A DNA stretch of 64,000 nt, taken from assembly GCA_017415515.1 (NCBI GenBank), contig JAFQGI010000011.1, positions 1 through 64,000 of the forward strand, in the 5' to 3' direction. The position numbers and the translations under genes are program-made. Numbering within the stretch: position 1 is the stretch's first letter; each line of letters opens with the position of its first letter. The notes beneath the pieces were generated by a model. It did no database searches and was not told where the DNA came from. It saw nothing but the letters and a program-made list of their open reading frames with translations. This document shows, piece by piece, positions 48,537 to 57,320 of this stretch. The DNA is from Clostridia bacterium. GTDB taxonomy: Bacteria; Bacillota; Clostridia; Oscillospirales; Acutalibacteraceae.

Positions 48537-49343
48537 TTAGTGCGTGGGGCCGTCCACTTCCACCAGCGGCACAAACGCCTCCGCCTCGGCATCGCCGATG
48601 TCGCGGATGATGATAAAGGGCGTCAGTTCGTCATCCTGACCGGCAGGGTTGTCCCGAATGCGCTCCGCCAGATTGTCGTCCGCCACCTCAGCCAGGTCGG
48701 GGGATTTCGCCAGCACCTCCACCGAGATGTCGTTGGCGTCCACCAGCACGCAGGAAATACCCAGCTGCTCGTAGATGTCGGCGCACACCTTCTCCGGCTC
48801 TCGGGGGTTGAGCACCGCCAGATCGTGATAGGTCTCAAAGGCGGAGTGGCTGTAAAAGCCGTCGATGCCGGCCACGTCCTGTCCCACGATTTCATAGAAC
48901 ACGCCCCGTTTGCCGAACACCTTGCACACAGCACCCCAGAATGCGGCCCACAGCACCAACGGCAGACCCTTCATATTGATAGCCAACTGCAACTTATAGG
49001 GCTCGTCCATACCGATGCCGTTGCTGTTGCTGGTGGCAAACTTGGACAAAAACTTGGCCCAAAAGCCCAGCTTTACGTTCTGTTTTTCCACCGTATTGTC
49101 TTGGCACATAGAGATGACCTTTTCGCCAAGGGTCACCACGTCCCCCTGCTGATACAGGGGCAACACATACCGACGCAGAATCTCGATATAATCCTCACCG
49201 CGTCCGATAAAATGGGTTTTGACACCGTAGCGCTCATACCGAACGCCCTCTACTTCCCGCAAACCGCGGATATAGTAGACCACGCCATCCTTTTCCCGCT
49301 TGTTTTGCTCATTGTTGCGGTTGCCTTCATACCAAATTGCCAT
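48537..49343 (-). CDS. F420-0:gamma-glutamyl ligase-like protein
   Basis: 268 residues from the ATG at 49343 (after GGAGCG). The N-terminal half matches the CofE-like fold pattern YGVKTHFIGRGEDYIEILRR followed by GDVVTLGEKVISMCQ, as in F420-0:gamma-glutamyl ligases. The central part has a Gly/Asn-rich loop and a hydrophobic segment (MKGLPLVLWAAFWGAVCKVF). The C-terminal part is acidic (for example FIIIRDIGDAEAEAFVPLVE). Firmicutes of this type are not known to make coenzyme F420, so the family member may attach glutamate to another molecule. No other F420 genes are seen nearby. Confidence 0.7.
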   Translation of the reverse strand: MAIWYEGNRNNEQNKREKDGVVYYIRGLREVEGVRYERYGVKTHFIGRGEDYIEILRRYVLPLYQQGDVVTLGEKVISMCQDNTVEKQNVKLGFWAKFLSKFATSNSNGIGMDEPYKLQLAINMKGLPLVLWAAFWGAVCKVFGKRGVFYEIVGQDVAGIDGFYSHSAFETYHDLAVLNPREPEKVCADIYEQLGISCVLVDANDISVEVLAKSPDLAEVADDNLAERIRDNPAGQDDELTPFIIIRDIGDAEAEAFVPLVEVDGPTH

Positions 49344-49442
49344 CGTTTTCGCTCCATTCGCACATTTGCAGAGAACGGCGGGGAAACCCCGCCGTTCCAC
49401 ACATTCTACATGTATTATGCGTTATCCGCACCACCGCTATAC

Positions 49443-49847
49443 TCAGATCTCCTGAGCCAGCTCAGCCACACGGGCGGGGATATCCGCCTTGTCGGCAGAC
49501 ACGGACAGGGTGATGTTGGTGTCCAGCTTGGCCAGCTTCTCCACCATATCGGCCAGCTTCTCCAGATCGTCGCCGCCGATCTTCAGGGTGGAATCCACGA
49601 AGATGTCGGTGATGTCATAGTTACCGGCGCACATACCGGCAATGAAGCCGTACAGGCAGCCAAAGCACTTGATGTTATAGTCCTCAGCGGCAACCAAACG
49701 AGCCTTGTGGCTCAGATCGTAAGTCAAAGTGTTATCTTTTTCAATAAAGACCACGTTTCCCTTAGACTGCTCAACGGCGGCCTTGCACAAGTCCATCAAT
49801 TTCTTAGTCTTGCCGGAGCCTTTTTTACCGAGAATTAAAGTGATCAT
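49443..49847 (-). CDS. Small P-loop ATP-binding protein, unknown role
   Basis: 134 residues. Walker A is ILGKKGSGKTKKLMDLC (about residues 5-21) and a Walker B-like segment is ITDIFVDSTLKIG. There is no further domain, so it may act as an oligomer or as a regulatory nucleotidase. It lies between the F420-ligase-like gene and pgi, with a T-rich start region and AGGAGG-type site near 49860. Many clostridia have this gene but it is uncharacterised. Confidence 0.75.
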   Translation of the reverse strand: MITLILGKKGSGKTKKLMDLCKAAVEQSKGNVVFIEKDNTLTYDLSHKARLVAAEDYNIKCFGCLYGFIAGMCAGNYDITDIFVDSTLKIGGDDLEKLADMVEKLAKLDTNITLSVSADKADIPARVAELAQEI

Positions 49848-49916
49848 AATGTTGTCCTCCTAAATGTTGTGTATTTGGAAACCGCCGCAGGGCGGGAACT
49901 CCCGTGGATTGAAATC

Positions 49917-51257
49917 TTACTTGCTCAAACGCGCTTCCAGAGCGGCACGCGCCTCTTCATAGCCGGGCTTACCCAGCAGAGCGAACATATTCTTCTTATA
50001 GCTTTCCACACCGGGCTGGTCAAAGGGGTTGACACCCAGCATATAGCCGGAGATGGCACAGGCCTTTTCGAAGAAATAAATGAGATAGCCCAATTCCTTC
50101 TCATCCATGGCGGGGACATCCAGCACCAGGTTGGGGGTGCCGCCGTCGGTATGAGCCAAAACGGTGCCCTCAAACGCCTTTTCGTTCACAAAGGACAGGG
50201 GCTTACCGGCCAAGAAATTGAGGCCGTCCACGTTCTCTGCATCCTCTTTGATGAGGATGTCACGCTGAGGCTTATTCAGCTTGACCACCGTCTCAAACAG
50301 GATGTTGGAGCCGTCCTGAATGAACTGCCCCAAGGAATGCAGGTCGGTGGAGAAGATCACAGAGGCGGGGAACAAGCCCTTGCCGTCCTTACCCTCACTC
50401 TCGCCAAACAGCTGCTTCCACCACTCGTTCATCATGGCAAACTGGGGCTCATAGCTGACCATCAGCTCCACAGCGCGACCCCGACGGTGCAGAGCGGTAC
50501 GGGCGGCGGCATAGCGATAGCACTGGTTCTTGTGCAGGTCGGTCTCGGCAAAGTCCTTGCGGGCCGCAGCGGCGCCTTTCATCAAGGCGTCGATATCACA
50601 GCCGGCCACGGCGATGGGCAGCAGGCCCACAGCGGTCAACACCGAGAAACGGCCGCCCACGTCATCCGGCACCACGAAGGTTTCATAACCCTCACGGTCA
50701 GAAAGGCCTTTCAGCGTGCCCCGCGCCTTATCGGTGGTGACATAGGTGCGGCGCACCGCCTCCTCATGGCCGTAGCGCTGTTCCAGCAGCTCACGGAACA
50801 CACGGAAAGCGATGGCGGGCTCGGTGGTGGTACCCGACTTGGAGATCACGTTGATGGACACCCGACGACCCTCGCAGATCTCCAGCAGCTCAGACAGTTG
50901 GGTGCCGGAGATGCTGTTGCCGGCGAAGTAGATGTCGGGGGTATCTTTCTTCTTCGCGTTGTAATTGTTGGATTTCAGAAATTCAATGGCGGCACGGGCC
51001 CCCAAATAGGAGCCGCCGATGCCGATGACGATAAACACGTCGGTGTCTTCCTTGATACGGGCAGCCGCCGCCTGAATGCGGGCAAACTCCTCTTTATCGT
51101 AGTTGACGGGCAGATCCAACCAGCCGAGAAAATCGCAGCCCAAGCCGGTGCCGGTGTGCAGCAAATTGTGCGCCACAGTCACCTGAGGTTGCAGAGCCAA
51201 AATCTCCGATTCGGAGATAAAGCTGTTTGCGTATTTTGTTTCCAATCTGACCGCCAT
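49917..51257 (-). CDS. pgi: Glucose-6-phosphate isomerase
   Basis: 446 residues, taking the ATG at 51257, 6 bases after AAGGCGG. SIS-fold signatures: [18 protein letters not shown] (about residues 70-87), [14 protein letters not shown] (about 137), and the Glu in the [14 protein letters not shown] region. It interconverts glucose-6-phosphate and fructose-6-phosphate. In this genome it links maltodextrin uptake with glycolysis. Confidence 0.97.
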   Translation of the reverse strand: MAVRLETKYANSFISESEILALQPQVTVAHNLLHTGTGLGCDFLGWLDLPVNYDKEEFARIQAAAARIKEDTDVFIVIGIGGSYLGARAAIEFLKSNNYNAKKKDTPDIYFAGNSISGTQLSELLEICEGRRVSINVISKSGTTTEPAIAFRVFRELLEQRYGHEEAVRRTYVTTDKARGTLKGLSDREGYETFVVPDDVGGRFSVLTAVGLLPIAVAGCDIDALMKGAAAARKDFAETDLHKNQCYRYAAARTALHRRGRAVELMVSYEPQFAMMNEWWKQLFGESEGKDGKGLFPASVIFSTDLHSLGQFIQDGSNILFETVVKLNKPQRDILIKEDAENVDGLNFLAGKPLSFVNEKAFEGTVLAHTDGGTPNLVLDVPAMDEKELGYLIYFFEKACAISGYMLGVNPFDQPGVESYKKNMFALLGKPGYEEARAALEARLSK

Positions 51258-51379
51258 CGTCATCCGCCTTTCTGAAATACGGGGAACCCTTCCCCATCCT
51301 TGCTTTATACACACATTTTACACTATTATTTCTAACTTTGCAACCGCAAATTGTGAATTTTTCTGTCTTTTTTTACAAA

Positions 51380-52606
51380 TCAACGCAACAAAGCATCCAT
51401 GAGCAGTCCATACGCCCAACGAAAGGACACCGCAGGCACCTCGTGAACGGCACGGATGGGATATTCCCCCACCGTTTCTCCTCCTACGGTCAGCCGCCAC
51501 GTACCCACCGTTTGCCCAGCCAACACCGGAGCTTGCAGATCCTTTGCCAACTCGATTCTGCTTTCCATCTTCCCTTCCACCCCTTTTTCGAGGAGTAAGG
51601 GTGAGGGGGCGTCTGCCTTCACCTCCACCTGAGCGCTCTGCCCCTTCAGCACCGGCACGGGAGCCAACTGCAGCCCCTCCACCGACGGAGTATAGGTCAC
51701 GTAATGGGCAAATCCATAATCCAGCAGCGTTCTGGCTCCCTCCCACCGATCGGCGGTGGTGGCGCACCCCAGCACCACCGCCACAAAGGAGGTTCCCTCA
51801 CGCCTGGCCGTGGCCGCCAAGCAGTGCCCTGCCGCATTGGTGGTGCCGGTTTTCAGCCCGGTGGCCCCCGGATAATGGCGGAGCAGTTTGTTGGTGTTCA
51901 CCAACTGGGATTCCCCACCCCGCAGACTATCCATCCAAATGGTGGTAAACCGCTCGATCTCCGTGTGCGTCATCAATTCCCGACTCATCAGCGCCACGTC
52001 ATAGGCGCAGGAATAGCCGCTGTCGTCCAGCCCACTGCAATCCTTAAATTCCGTGTCCGCCATCCCCAGCTGCTTGGCTCTTTCGTTCATCGCCGCCACA
52101 AACACAGGGATGCTGCCGCACAGATGCTCCGCCAACGCTCCGCAGGCGTCGTTGGCGGACACCACCGCCGCCGCTTTCACCAATTCCTCAACGGTCATGA
52201 TCTCCCCCGGCTCCAACCAAATCTGGCTTCCGCCGATGCCCGCCGCCGTGGCGGAGCAGGTGACGGGATCGGTCCAAGCGACTCGTCCCGCTTCGATGGC
52301 CTCCATCACCAGCAAAAGGGTCATAATCTTGGTCACCGACGCAATGGGCAGATGGGTATGGCTGTCCTGCTCATACAGCACCGTCCCACTGCCCAGGTCC
52401 ATCAGCACCGCCCCTTTGGCCTTCACCGTCAGTTCCCCCGGTGCGGGCAGGGTCACGGTGGGCCATGCGGCGTCATCCTCCCCCAGCAGTTCCTGCAAGG
52501 GTTCGCCGTTTTCCTCATCGTACATCACTGCTCCGTCTGCCGCCACCAAGGGGCACAGCAGCACACACAACCCACATAACAAACCCAAAAATCTACGCCA
52601 TAGCAT
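51380..52606 (-). CDS. D-alanyl-D-alanine carboxypeptidase (DacF/DacB family)
   Basis: 408 residues with a cleavable signal peptide (MLWRRFLGLLCGLCVLLCPL). The penicillin-binding motifs are SVTK (about residue 88), SAND (about 149) and KTGTTNAAG (about 251), characteristic of low-molecular-mass PBPs that trim the pentapeptide. A C-terminal beta domain of the PBP5 kind follows. In sporulating relatives such enzymes act on vegetative wall or spore cortex; which one applies here is not decided. Confidence 0.93.
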   Translation of the reverse strand: MLWRRFLGLLCGLCVLLCPLVAADGAVMYDEENGEPLQELLGEDDAAWPTVTLPAPGELTVKAKGAVLMDLGSGTVLYEQDSHTHLPIASVTKIMTLLLVMEAIEAGRVAWTDPVTCSATAAGIGGSQIWLEPGEIMTVEELVKAAAVVSANDACGALAEHLCGSIPVFVAAMNERAKQLGMADTEFKDCSGLDDSGYSCAYDVALMSRELMTHTEIERFTTIWMDSLRGGESQLVNTNKLLRHYPGATGLKTGTTNAAGHCLAATARREGTSFVAVVLGCATTADRWEGARTLLDYGFAHYVTYTPSVEGLQLAPVPVLKGQSAQVEVKADAPSPLLLEKGVEGKMESRIELAKDLQAPVLAGQTVGTWRLTVGGETVGEYPIRAVHEVPAVSFRWAYGLLMDALLR

Positions 52607-52748
52607 ATCGCTTCATCCTTTCGTTCAATAGCATTCCGTTCATATATATGAAAAAATTTGCAAAATAAGCAGAAAGGGTCTTCCTTTTTTCCGCGAAAAG
52701 TCATATAATAGGGAGTTGAGAGTTCAACTTGTGGGAAGGATGATAACC

Positions 52749-54131
52749 ATGACCCAACAACACAACTGGTTAGAGAATGTACGGCACATTCATTTCGTGG
52801 GCATCGGTGGCTCAGGCATGAGTCCCCTTGCCGAGATTTTACATGCGAAGGGCTTTTCTCTCTCCGGCTCGGATAACAACGAATCCGACAACCTGACCCG
52901 TCTGCGCGGATTGGGGATCGCTATCACCATGGGTCACGCCGCCGCCAACGTGGAGGGGGCGGATCTGGTGGTCTATACCGCTGCCGTTCCTGCCGACAAC
53001 CCCGAATTGGTGGCCGCCGCCGAGAAAGGCATTCCCACTTTGGAGCGGGCTATCCTGCTGGGCTGGATCTCCCGCCAATTCCCCCACACCATCGCGGTGG
53101 CGGGCACCCACGGCAAGACCACCACGTCTTCCATGCTCAGCCACACCCTGCTCACTGCCGGCACCGACCCCAGCATCTTCATCGGCGGTCGCCTGCCGAT
53201 CATCAACGCCAACGGTCACGCCGGCACCAACGATACCATGGTGTGCGAGGCCTGCGAGTTTAAGGATCACTATCTCGAAATGACCCCCGCCGTCAGCATC
53301 ATCCTCAATGTGGACGCTGACCATCTGGACTATTTCGGCGACCTGAACGGGGTCATCACCTCTTTTCACAAGTTCGCCTCCCAGACCACCGAAGCCGTCA
53401 TCTACAACGCCGACGACCCCAACACCCGCAAGGCGATGGAAGGCATTTTCAACGCCTCCCTCATCTCCTTCGGCACCACCGACGGCTGTGACTGGCAGGC
53501 GCGGAACATTCGCACTATCCGCGGCGCTTACGGCCAGTACGATCTATACTGTAAAGGCAAGTTCCTTCACACCATCGAACTGGGTGTTCCCGGCGCTCAC
53601 AACGTGCTAAACTCCCTCTCCGTGGCGGCTGCCGCCACCCTGTGCGGGCTTACCCCCGCCCAGATCGCCGCAGGCATCGCCGATTTCCACGGTGCCGGTC
53701 GTCGCTTTGAGTTCCTCGGCACCTACGCCGGCGTGACGGTGGCGGACGACTACGCCCACCACCCCACCGAGATCGCCGCCACCATCGACGCGGCGAAGAA
53801 ATTGGAGCACAACCGGGTGTGGGCGATTCATCAGCCCTTCACCTTCACCCGCACCGCTCGCCACCTGGACGAGTTCGCCGCCGTGCTGGACAAAGCCGAC
53901 GTGGCGGTCATCAGCGATATTATGGGTAGCCGCGAGGTAAATGTCTGGGGCGTTCACTCCACCCAGATGACCGAGAAAATGGCAAACGGCATCTACCTCC
54001 CCACTTTCCCCGAAATCGCGCAGTACGTAGCCGACCACGTCCAACCCGGTGACCTGGTCATCACCATGGGCGGCGGCGACGTGTACAAATGCGCCCGTAT
54101 GATCATCGCCCTACTGAAAGAGAAAGAGTAA
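52749..54131 (+). CDS. murC: UDP-N-acetylmuramate-L-alanine ligase
   Basis: 460 residues from the ATG at 52749, 9 bases after GGAAGG. Signatures are HIHFVGIGGSGMSPLAEIL (UDP-binding Rossmann loop), the ATP P-loop GTHGKTTTSSMLSH (about residue 119), and the Mur ligase C-terminal DDYAHHPTEIAATIDAAKKL. It adds L-alanine to UDP-MurNAc in the cytosol. It is divergent from dacF and is followed after 2 bases by a MATE exporter gene. Confidence 0.97.
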   Translation: MTQQHNWLENVRHIHFVGIGGSGMSPLAEILHAKGFSLSGSDNNESDNLTRLRGLGIAITMGHAAANVEGADLVVYTAAVPADNPELVAAAEKGIPTLERAILLGWISRQFPHTIAVAGTHGKTTTSSMLSHTLLTAGTDPSIFIGGRLPIINANGHAGTNDTMVCEACEFKDHYLEMTPAVSIILNVDADHLDYFGDLNGVITSFHKFASQTTEAVIYNADDPNTRKAMEGIFNASLISFGTTDGCDWQARNIRTIRGAYGQYDLYCKGKFLHTIELGVPGAHNVLNSLSVAAAATLCGLTPAQIAAGIADFHGAGRRFEFLGTYAGVTVADDYAHHPTEIAATIDAAKKLEHNRVWAIHQPFTFTRTARHLDEFAAVLDKADVAVISDIMGSREVNVWGVHSTQMTEKMANGIYLPTFPEIAQYVADHVQPGDLVITMGGGDVYKCARMIIALLKEKE

Positions 54132-54133
54132 CT

Positions 54134-55543
54134 ATGAACCTGCAAAACAAACTGTTCGGAGACCGCGCTTTCTACAAATACGTGTTGGCGTTGTCCGTTC
54201 CGATGATGATACAAAACGGCATCACCCACCTGGTGAGTATGCTGGATAATTTGATGATCGGCGTGGTCGGCAAGGTGGAGATGAACGGCGTGTACATCGC
54301 CAACCAGCTCCTCTTCGTCTTCAACCTCTGCATTTTCGGTGCGGTGGCGGGTGCCGGCATCTTCGGCGCTCAGTTCGCCGGTCAAAAAAACCATCAGGGC
54401 ATTGCCCATTCCATGCGCTTCAAACTATACATCTGCACCATACTGACCGTTCTGGGCATCGGCGTCTTCCTTCTGTGGGACGAGCCGCTCATCGTGCTGT
54501 ATCTGCAAGGCGAGGGGGACCCCTCGGTCACCATTGACTCGCTGTCCAACGCACAGGACTATCTGCGAATTATGCTGCTCGGTCTGCCTGCGTTTGCCCT
54601 GTCCCAGTGCTACGCCGGCACCCTGCGTGAAACGGGGCGCACCACTCCGCCTATGGTGGCGGGCGTGGTCGCCGTGATCACAAACCTGATCGGCAACGGC
54701 ATCCTCATCTACGGCCTGTTGGGTGCCCCCACCTTGGGTGTGAAGGGTGCCGCCATCGCCACGGTGCTGTCCCGCTATGTGGAGTTGGCGATTCTGTCAA
54801 TTTGGACCCACACCCACGCCGACAAGAATCCCTTTGCCCCCCTGCTCTACCGCAGCTTGCGCATTCCTCTGCGCTTGGTGGGGCAGATCATTCGGCGCGG
54901 TCTGCCGCTGATGGTCAACGAGGCCGCTTGGTCCATTGGCCTGGTGGCCCTCAACCGTCAGTATACCATCCGTGATCTGGACGTGGTCAGTGCCAACAGC
55001 ATTGCCCAAATCTTCTGGAACGTATTCAGCGTGTCCTTTATGGCGGTAGGCGTCACCGTGGGCATCATTTTGGGACAAAAGCTGGGCAACGGCGACAAAA
55101 AGGGCGCCAAAGAAGACAGCGTCCGTCTCATCGTGTTCTCCACCCTGCTGGGTATCGGTGTCACCATCGTCTATTGCGCCTTTGCGCCTTTTATCCCCCA
55201 TCTGTATCAGGGCGAGGATTTCACCCCTGCCATCCGCCAGCTGGCCACCCGAATGATGATCATCGGTGCGCTGGCGATGCCCATCGACGCCTTCGCCCAC
55301 GCTACCTATTTCACTTTGCGCTCCGGCGGTCAGGTGTTTATCACCCTGCTGTTTGACAGCGTCTACATGTGGGTGATTAACGTTCCCGTGGCGTTCCTGC
55401 TGATGGAATACACCGCCCTCCCCTTCCTGGTCATCTACGCCATCTGCCACGCCGTCAACATCTTCAAGTGCTTCCTCGGTGCTTGGCTGGTGAAAAAGGG
55501 CATCTGGATCCGCACCATCGTGGACACCCCCAATTCCCAATAA
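54134..55543 (+). CDS. MATE-family multidrug/cation efflux transporter
   Basis: 469 residues with 12 predicted membrane helices in two halves. It starts MNLQNKLFGDRAFYKYVLAL; MATE-type features are MIQNGITHLVSMLDNLMIG in helix 1 and LPLMVNEAAWSIGLVALN in helix 7. MATE proteins export drugs or metabolites in exchange for sodium or protons. The gene begins 2 bases after murC, probably translated by coupling, and ends at a strong terminator. Substrate unknown. Confidence 0.92.
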   Translation: MNLQNKLFGDRAFYKYVLALSVPMMIQNGITHLVSMLDNLMIGVVGKVEMNGVYIANQLLFVFNLCIFGAVAGAGIFGAQFAGQKNHQGIAHSMRFKLYICTILTVLGIGVFLLWDEPLIVLYLQGEGDPSVTIDSLSNAQDYLRIMLLGLPAFALSQCYAGTLRETGRTTPPMVAGVVAVITNLIGNGILIYGLLGAPTLGVKGAAIATVLSRYVELAILSIWTHTHADKNPFAPLLYRSLRIPLRLVGQIIRRGLPLMVNEAAWSIGLVALNRQYTIRDLDVVSANSIAQIFWNVFSVSFMAVGVTVGIILGQKLGNGDKKGAKEDSVRLIVFSTLLGIGVTIVYCAFAPFIPHLYQGEDFTPAIRQLATRMMIIGALAMPIDAFAHATYFTLRSGGQVFITLLFDSVYMWVINVPVAFLLMEYTALPFLVIYAICHAVNIFKCFLGAWLVKKGIWIRTIVDTPNSQ

Positions 55544-55547
55544 GCGC

Positions 55548-55585
55548 AAAAGAGTTCGCAGATTCCCTCTGCGAACTCTTTTTTT
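55548..55585 (+). terminator. Terminator of the murC-MATE operon
   Basis: Stem AAAGAGTTCGCAGA/TCTGCGAACTCTTT with a 5-base loop and a TTTTTTT tract, directly after the MATE stop. Confidence 0.9.
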
Positions 55586-55605
55586 CGAAAAAATGTAAAA
55601 CACGC

Positions 55606-55658
55606 TTGACATTTCGCCTCCCCTATGCTATACTTCGATTGTAAAGCGAACTTTACAA
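55606..55658 (+). promoter_or_regulatory. Promoter and perfect operator palindrome of the XRE/membrane pair
   Basis: TTGACA (55606-55611), 17-base spacer, TATACT (55629-55634). Just after the -10, at the expected start point, lies TTGTAAAG-CGAA-CTTTACAA (55639-55658), a perfect 8-bp inverted repeat. A related TGTAAAA half-site lies at 55594-55600. This is the expected layout for autoregulation by the first gene. Confidence 0.8.
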
Positions 55659-55671
55659 AAGGAGGTCACCT

Positions 55672-55866
55672 ATGAAAAATCGCATCGAAGAGATTCGCAA
55701 GGACAAGGGCATCCGCCAGGAGGATTTTGCCCGCGCCTTGGGGGTCTCCCGCCAGACCATCAGCTCGCTGGAAACAGGCCGCTACAACCCCTCCATCCAG
55801 CTGGCCTACAAAATCGCCCGCTATTTTGATTTGACCATCGAAGAGGTCTTCCTCTTCGAAGACTAA
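55672..55866 (+). CDS. Small XRE-family repressor
   Basis: 64 residues, essentially a single helix-turn-helix domain (GIRQEDFARALGVSRQTISS, then LETGRYNPSIQLAYKIARYF), of the YozG/YobD-like type commonly paired with a membrane protein gene. AGGAGG lies 8 bases ahead of the ATG. The operator palindrome upstream suggests negative control of its own operon. Confidence 0.92.
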   Translation: MKNRIEEIRKDKGIRQEDFARALGVSRQTISSLETGRYNPSIQLAYKIARYFDLTIEEVFLFED

Positions 55867-55878
55867 GGAGGTATTTTT

Positions 55879-56292
55879 ATGAAACCCAATCGCAATATTC
55901 GCTATCGCTGGATTCTGTCCATTCTCTACGGCGTCATCGGCATCTCCCTCATCGCTTGCAATCTATTCCATGCAGTGGACGATTATTGGAGCGGTATGGG
56001 TGCTGCTCTCCTCGTCATCGGTGTGTTACAGGTATTGCGCCTCATCCGCTACAAGAGCGATCCGCAGTACAAGGAGGCCACCGACACCGCCGTCAACGAC
56101 GAGCGCAACCGCTTTCTCTCCACCAAGGCCTGGTCTTGGGCAGGATACCTTTATATCATGATTGCCGCCGTCGGCTCTATCGTATTCAAACTCTTGGATC
56201 AAGAAGCCCTGATGTTCGCCGCCTCCGGCAGCGTTTGTATCATTCTTGTCCTCTACTGGATTTCCTACCTCATCGTCCGCAAGAAATACTAA
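55879..56292 (+). CDS. Four-helix membrane protein paired with XRE repressor
   Basis: 137 residues with four likely membrane helices arranged two and two (ILSILYGVIGISLIACNLF, GMGAALLVIGVLQVLRLIRY, WAGYLYIMIAAVGSIVFKLL and FAASGSVCIILVLYWISYLI), and a conserved-looking loop TAVNDERNRFLSTKAW. Genes of this kind next to a short XRE repressor are frequent in Firmicutes (DUF2178/DUF3796-like); some may sense membrane stress or give immunity. The function is unknown. Confidence 0.8.
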   Translation: MKPNRNIRYRWILSILYGVIGISLIACNLFHAVDDYWSGMGAALLVIGVLQVLRLIRYKSDPQYKEATDTAVNDERNRFLSTKAWSWAGYLYIMIAAVGSIVFKLLDQEALMFAASGSVCIILVLYWISYLIVRKKY

Positions 56293-56301
56293 TTTCCTAT
56301 T

Positions 56302-56356
56302 GCCTCCCTCCCCGAGGGAGGTGGCACGGCGACAGCCGTGACGGAGGGAGTTTTTT
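56302..56356. repeat. Modular palindromic element (unit R3), also acting as terminator
   Basis: CTCCCTCCCCGAGGGAG palindrome, then GTGGCACGGC/GCCGTG hairpin, then CGGAGGGAG followed by TTTTTT. The outer CTCCCTC/GAGGGAG pairing plus T tract can terminate the XRE/membrane transcript. Confidence 0.7.
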
Positions 56357-56369
56357 CTATTCCAGCAAA

Positions 56370-56399
56370 AAAACGGTGTGTCACTCGACACACCGTTTT
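56370..56399 (-). terminator. Terminator of the mnmA-pfkB operon
   Basis: Perfect 13-bp stem AAAACGGTGTGTC/GACACACCGTTTT with loop ACTC, directly after the pfkB stop, with A and T tracts. Confidence 0.9.
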
Positions 56400-57320
56400 T
56401 TACATTTCCTGTATTTCCGGCATGCTTGCCATCAGTTCTTTTACCAGAGGCGCAGTCGCCAACCCCTCGGAAAAGGCTGTGGCGCTGCCGCAAGCCACGC
56501 CCAGCCGCAACGCCTGCGCCATATCGCCATAGCGTTGCCATCCGGCGGCAAAACCGGCCACCAGACTATCGCCGGCACCTACCGTGCCGACCACCTCGCC
56601 CTGCGGGGCAGGCTGATACATCCGTTTTTCACCGGCACATAACAGTGCACCGTCTTTGCCCATGCTCACCAGCACGTTCTGTGCGCCCTTTTCACGCAAC
56701 CACTCGGCGGCTTCAATCACATCCTCAATGCTGGGCAATCCCTTGCCCACCAACGCCGCCAACTCGTCCCGATTGGGCTTCACCAGCCACGGTTTCTCGC
56801 TCAACGCACACAGCAATGCCTCGCCGGCGGTGTCCACCACCGTTTGCACCCCTTTGTCGGCCACTGCCGCCAGTATACGGGCATAGCTGTCCGTATCCAT
56901 CCCGGGGGGCAGACTGCCGCACAGGCAGAGAATATCCTCCTGCTCGCACAAACGGCTCACGGTGCATAAAAGCTCCTCCACCTTTTGGGGTGTCACCACA
57001 GGACCGGGGGCGTTCAGCTCAGTCTCGGTCTCACCGTACAGCTTCACGTTGATACGAGTCTCCCCCTCGAGGAGACGGATAAATTTCGTAGGCACTCCCT
57101 GTTTCGCCACAGCGCTCACCAGCAGTTCTCCGTTGCCGCCGGCCACAAAGCCGAGGGCTTGCGTGCACTCACCCATCTCATGCAGCACGCGGGACACGTT
57201 GATGCCCTTTCCCCCGGGGCTAAGGGTGGCTCCTGCAGTGCGGTTGAGCCCGCCGATCTGCAAGCCATCCAATTGCACAACGCAATCCAGCGCCGGATTA
57301 CAAGTTACCGTATAAATCAT
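56400..57320 (-). CDS. 1-phosphofructokinase-type PfkB sugar kinase
   Basis: 306 residues of the PfkB family. N-terminal MIYTVTCNPALDCVVQLDGL, substrate glycine motif LSPGGKGINVSRVL (about residues 33-46), and C-terminal GTVGAGDSLVAGFAAGW with the catalytic Asp (about 250). The order of motifs and spacing fits FruK/LacC-type enzymes acting on fructose-1-phosphate or tagatose-6-phosphate. Given the galactan locus, tagatose-6-phosphate is possible. It overlaps mnmA by 4 bases, an odd pairing in function. Confidence 0.88.
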   Translation of the reverse strand: MIYTVTCNPALDCVVQLDGLQIGGLNRTAGATLSPGGKGINVSRVLHEMGECTQALGFVAGGNGELLVSAVAKQGVPTKFIRLLEGETRINVKLYGETETELNAPGPVVTPQKVEELLCTVSRLCEQEDILCLCGSLPPGMDTDSYARILAAVADKGVQTVVDTAGEALLCALSEKPWLVKPNRDELAALVGKGLPSIEDVIEAAEWLREKGAQNVLVSMGKDGALLCAGEKRMYQPAPQGEVVGTVGAGDSLVAGFAAGWQRYGDMAQALRLGVACGSATAFSEGLATAPLVKELMASMPEIQEM

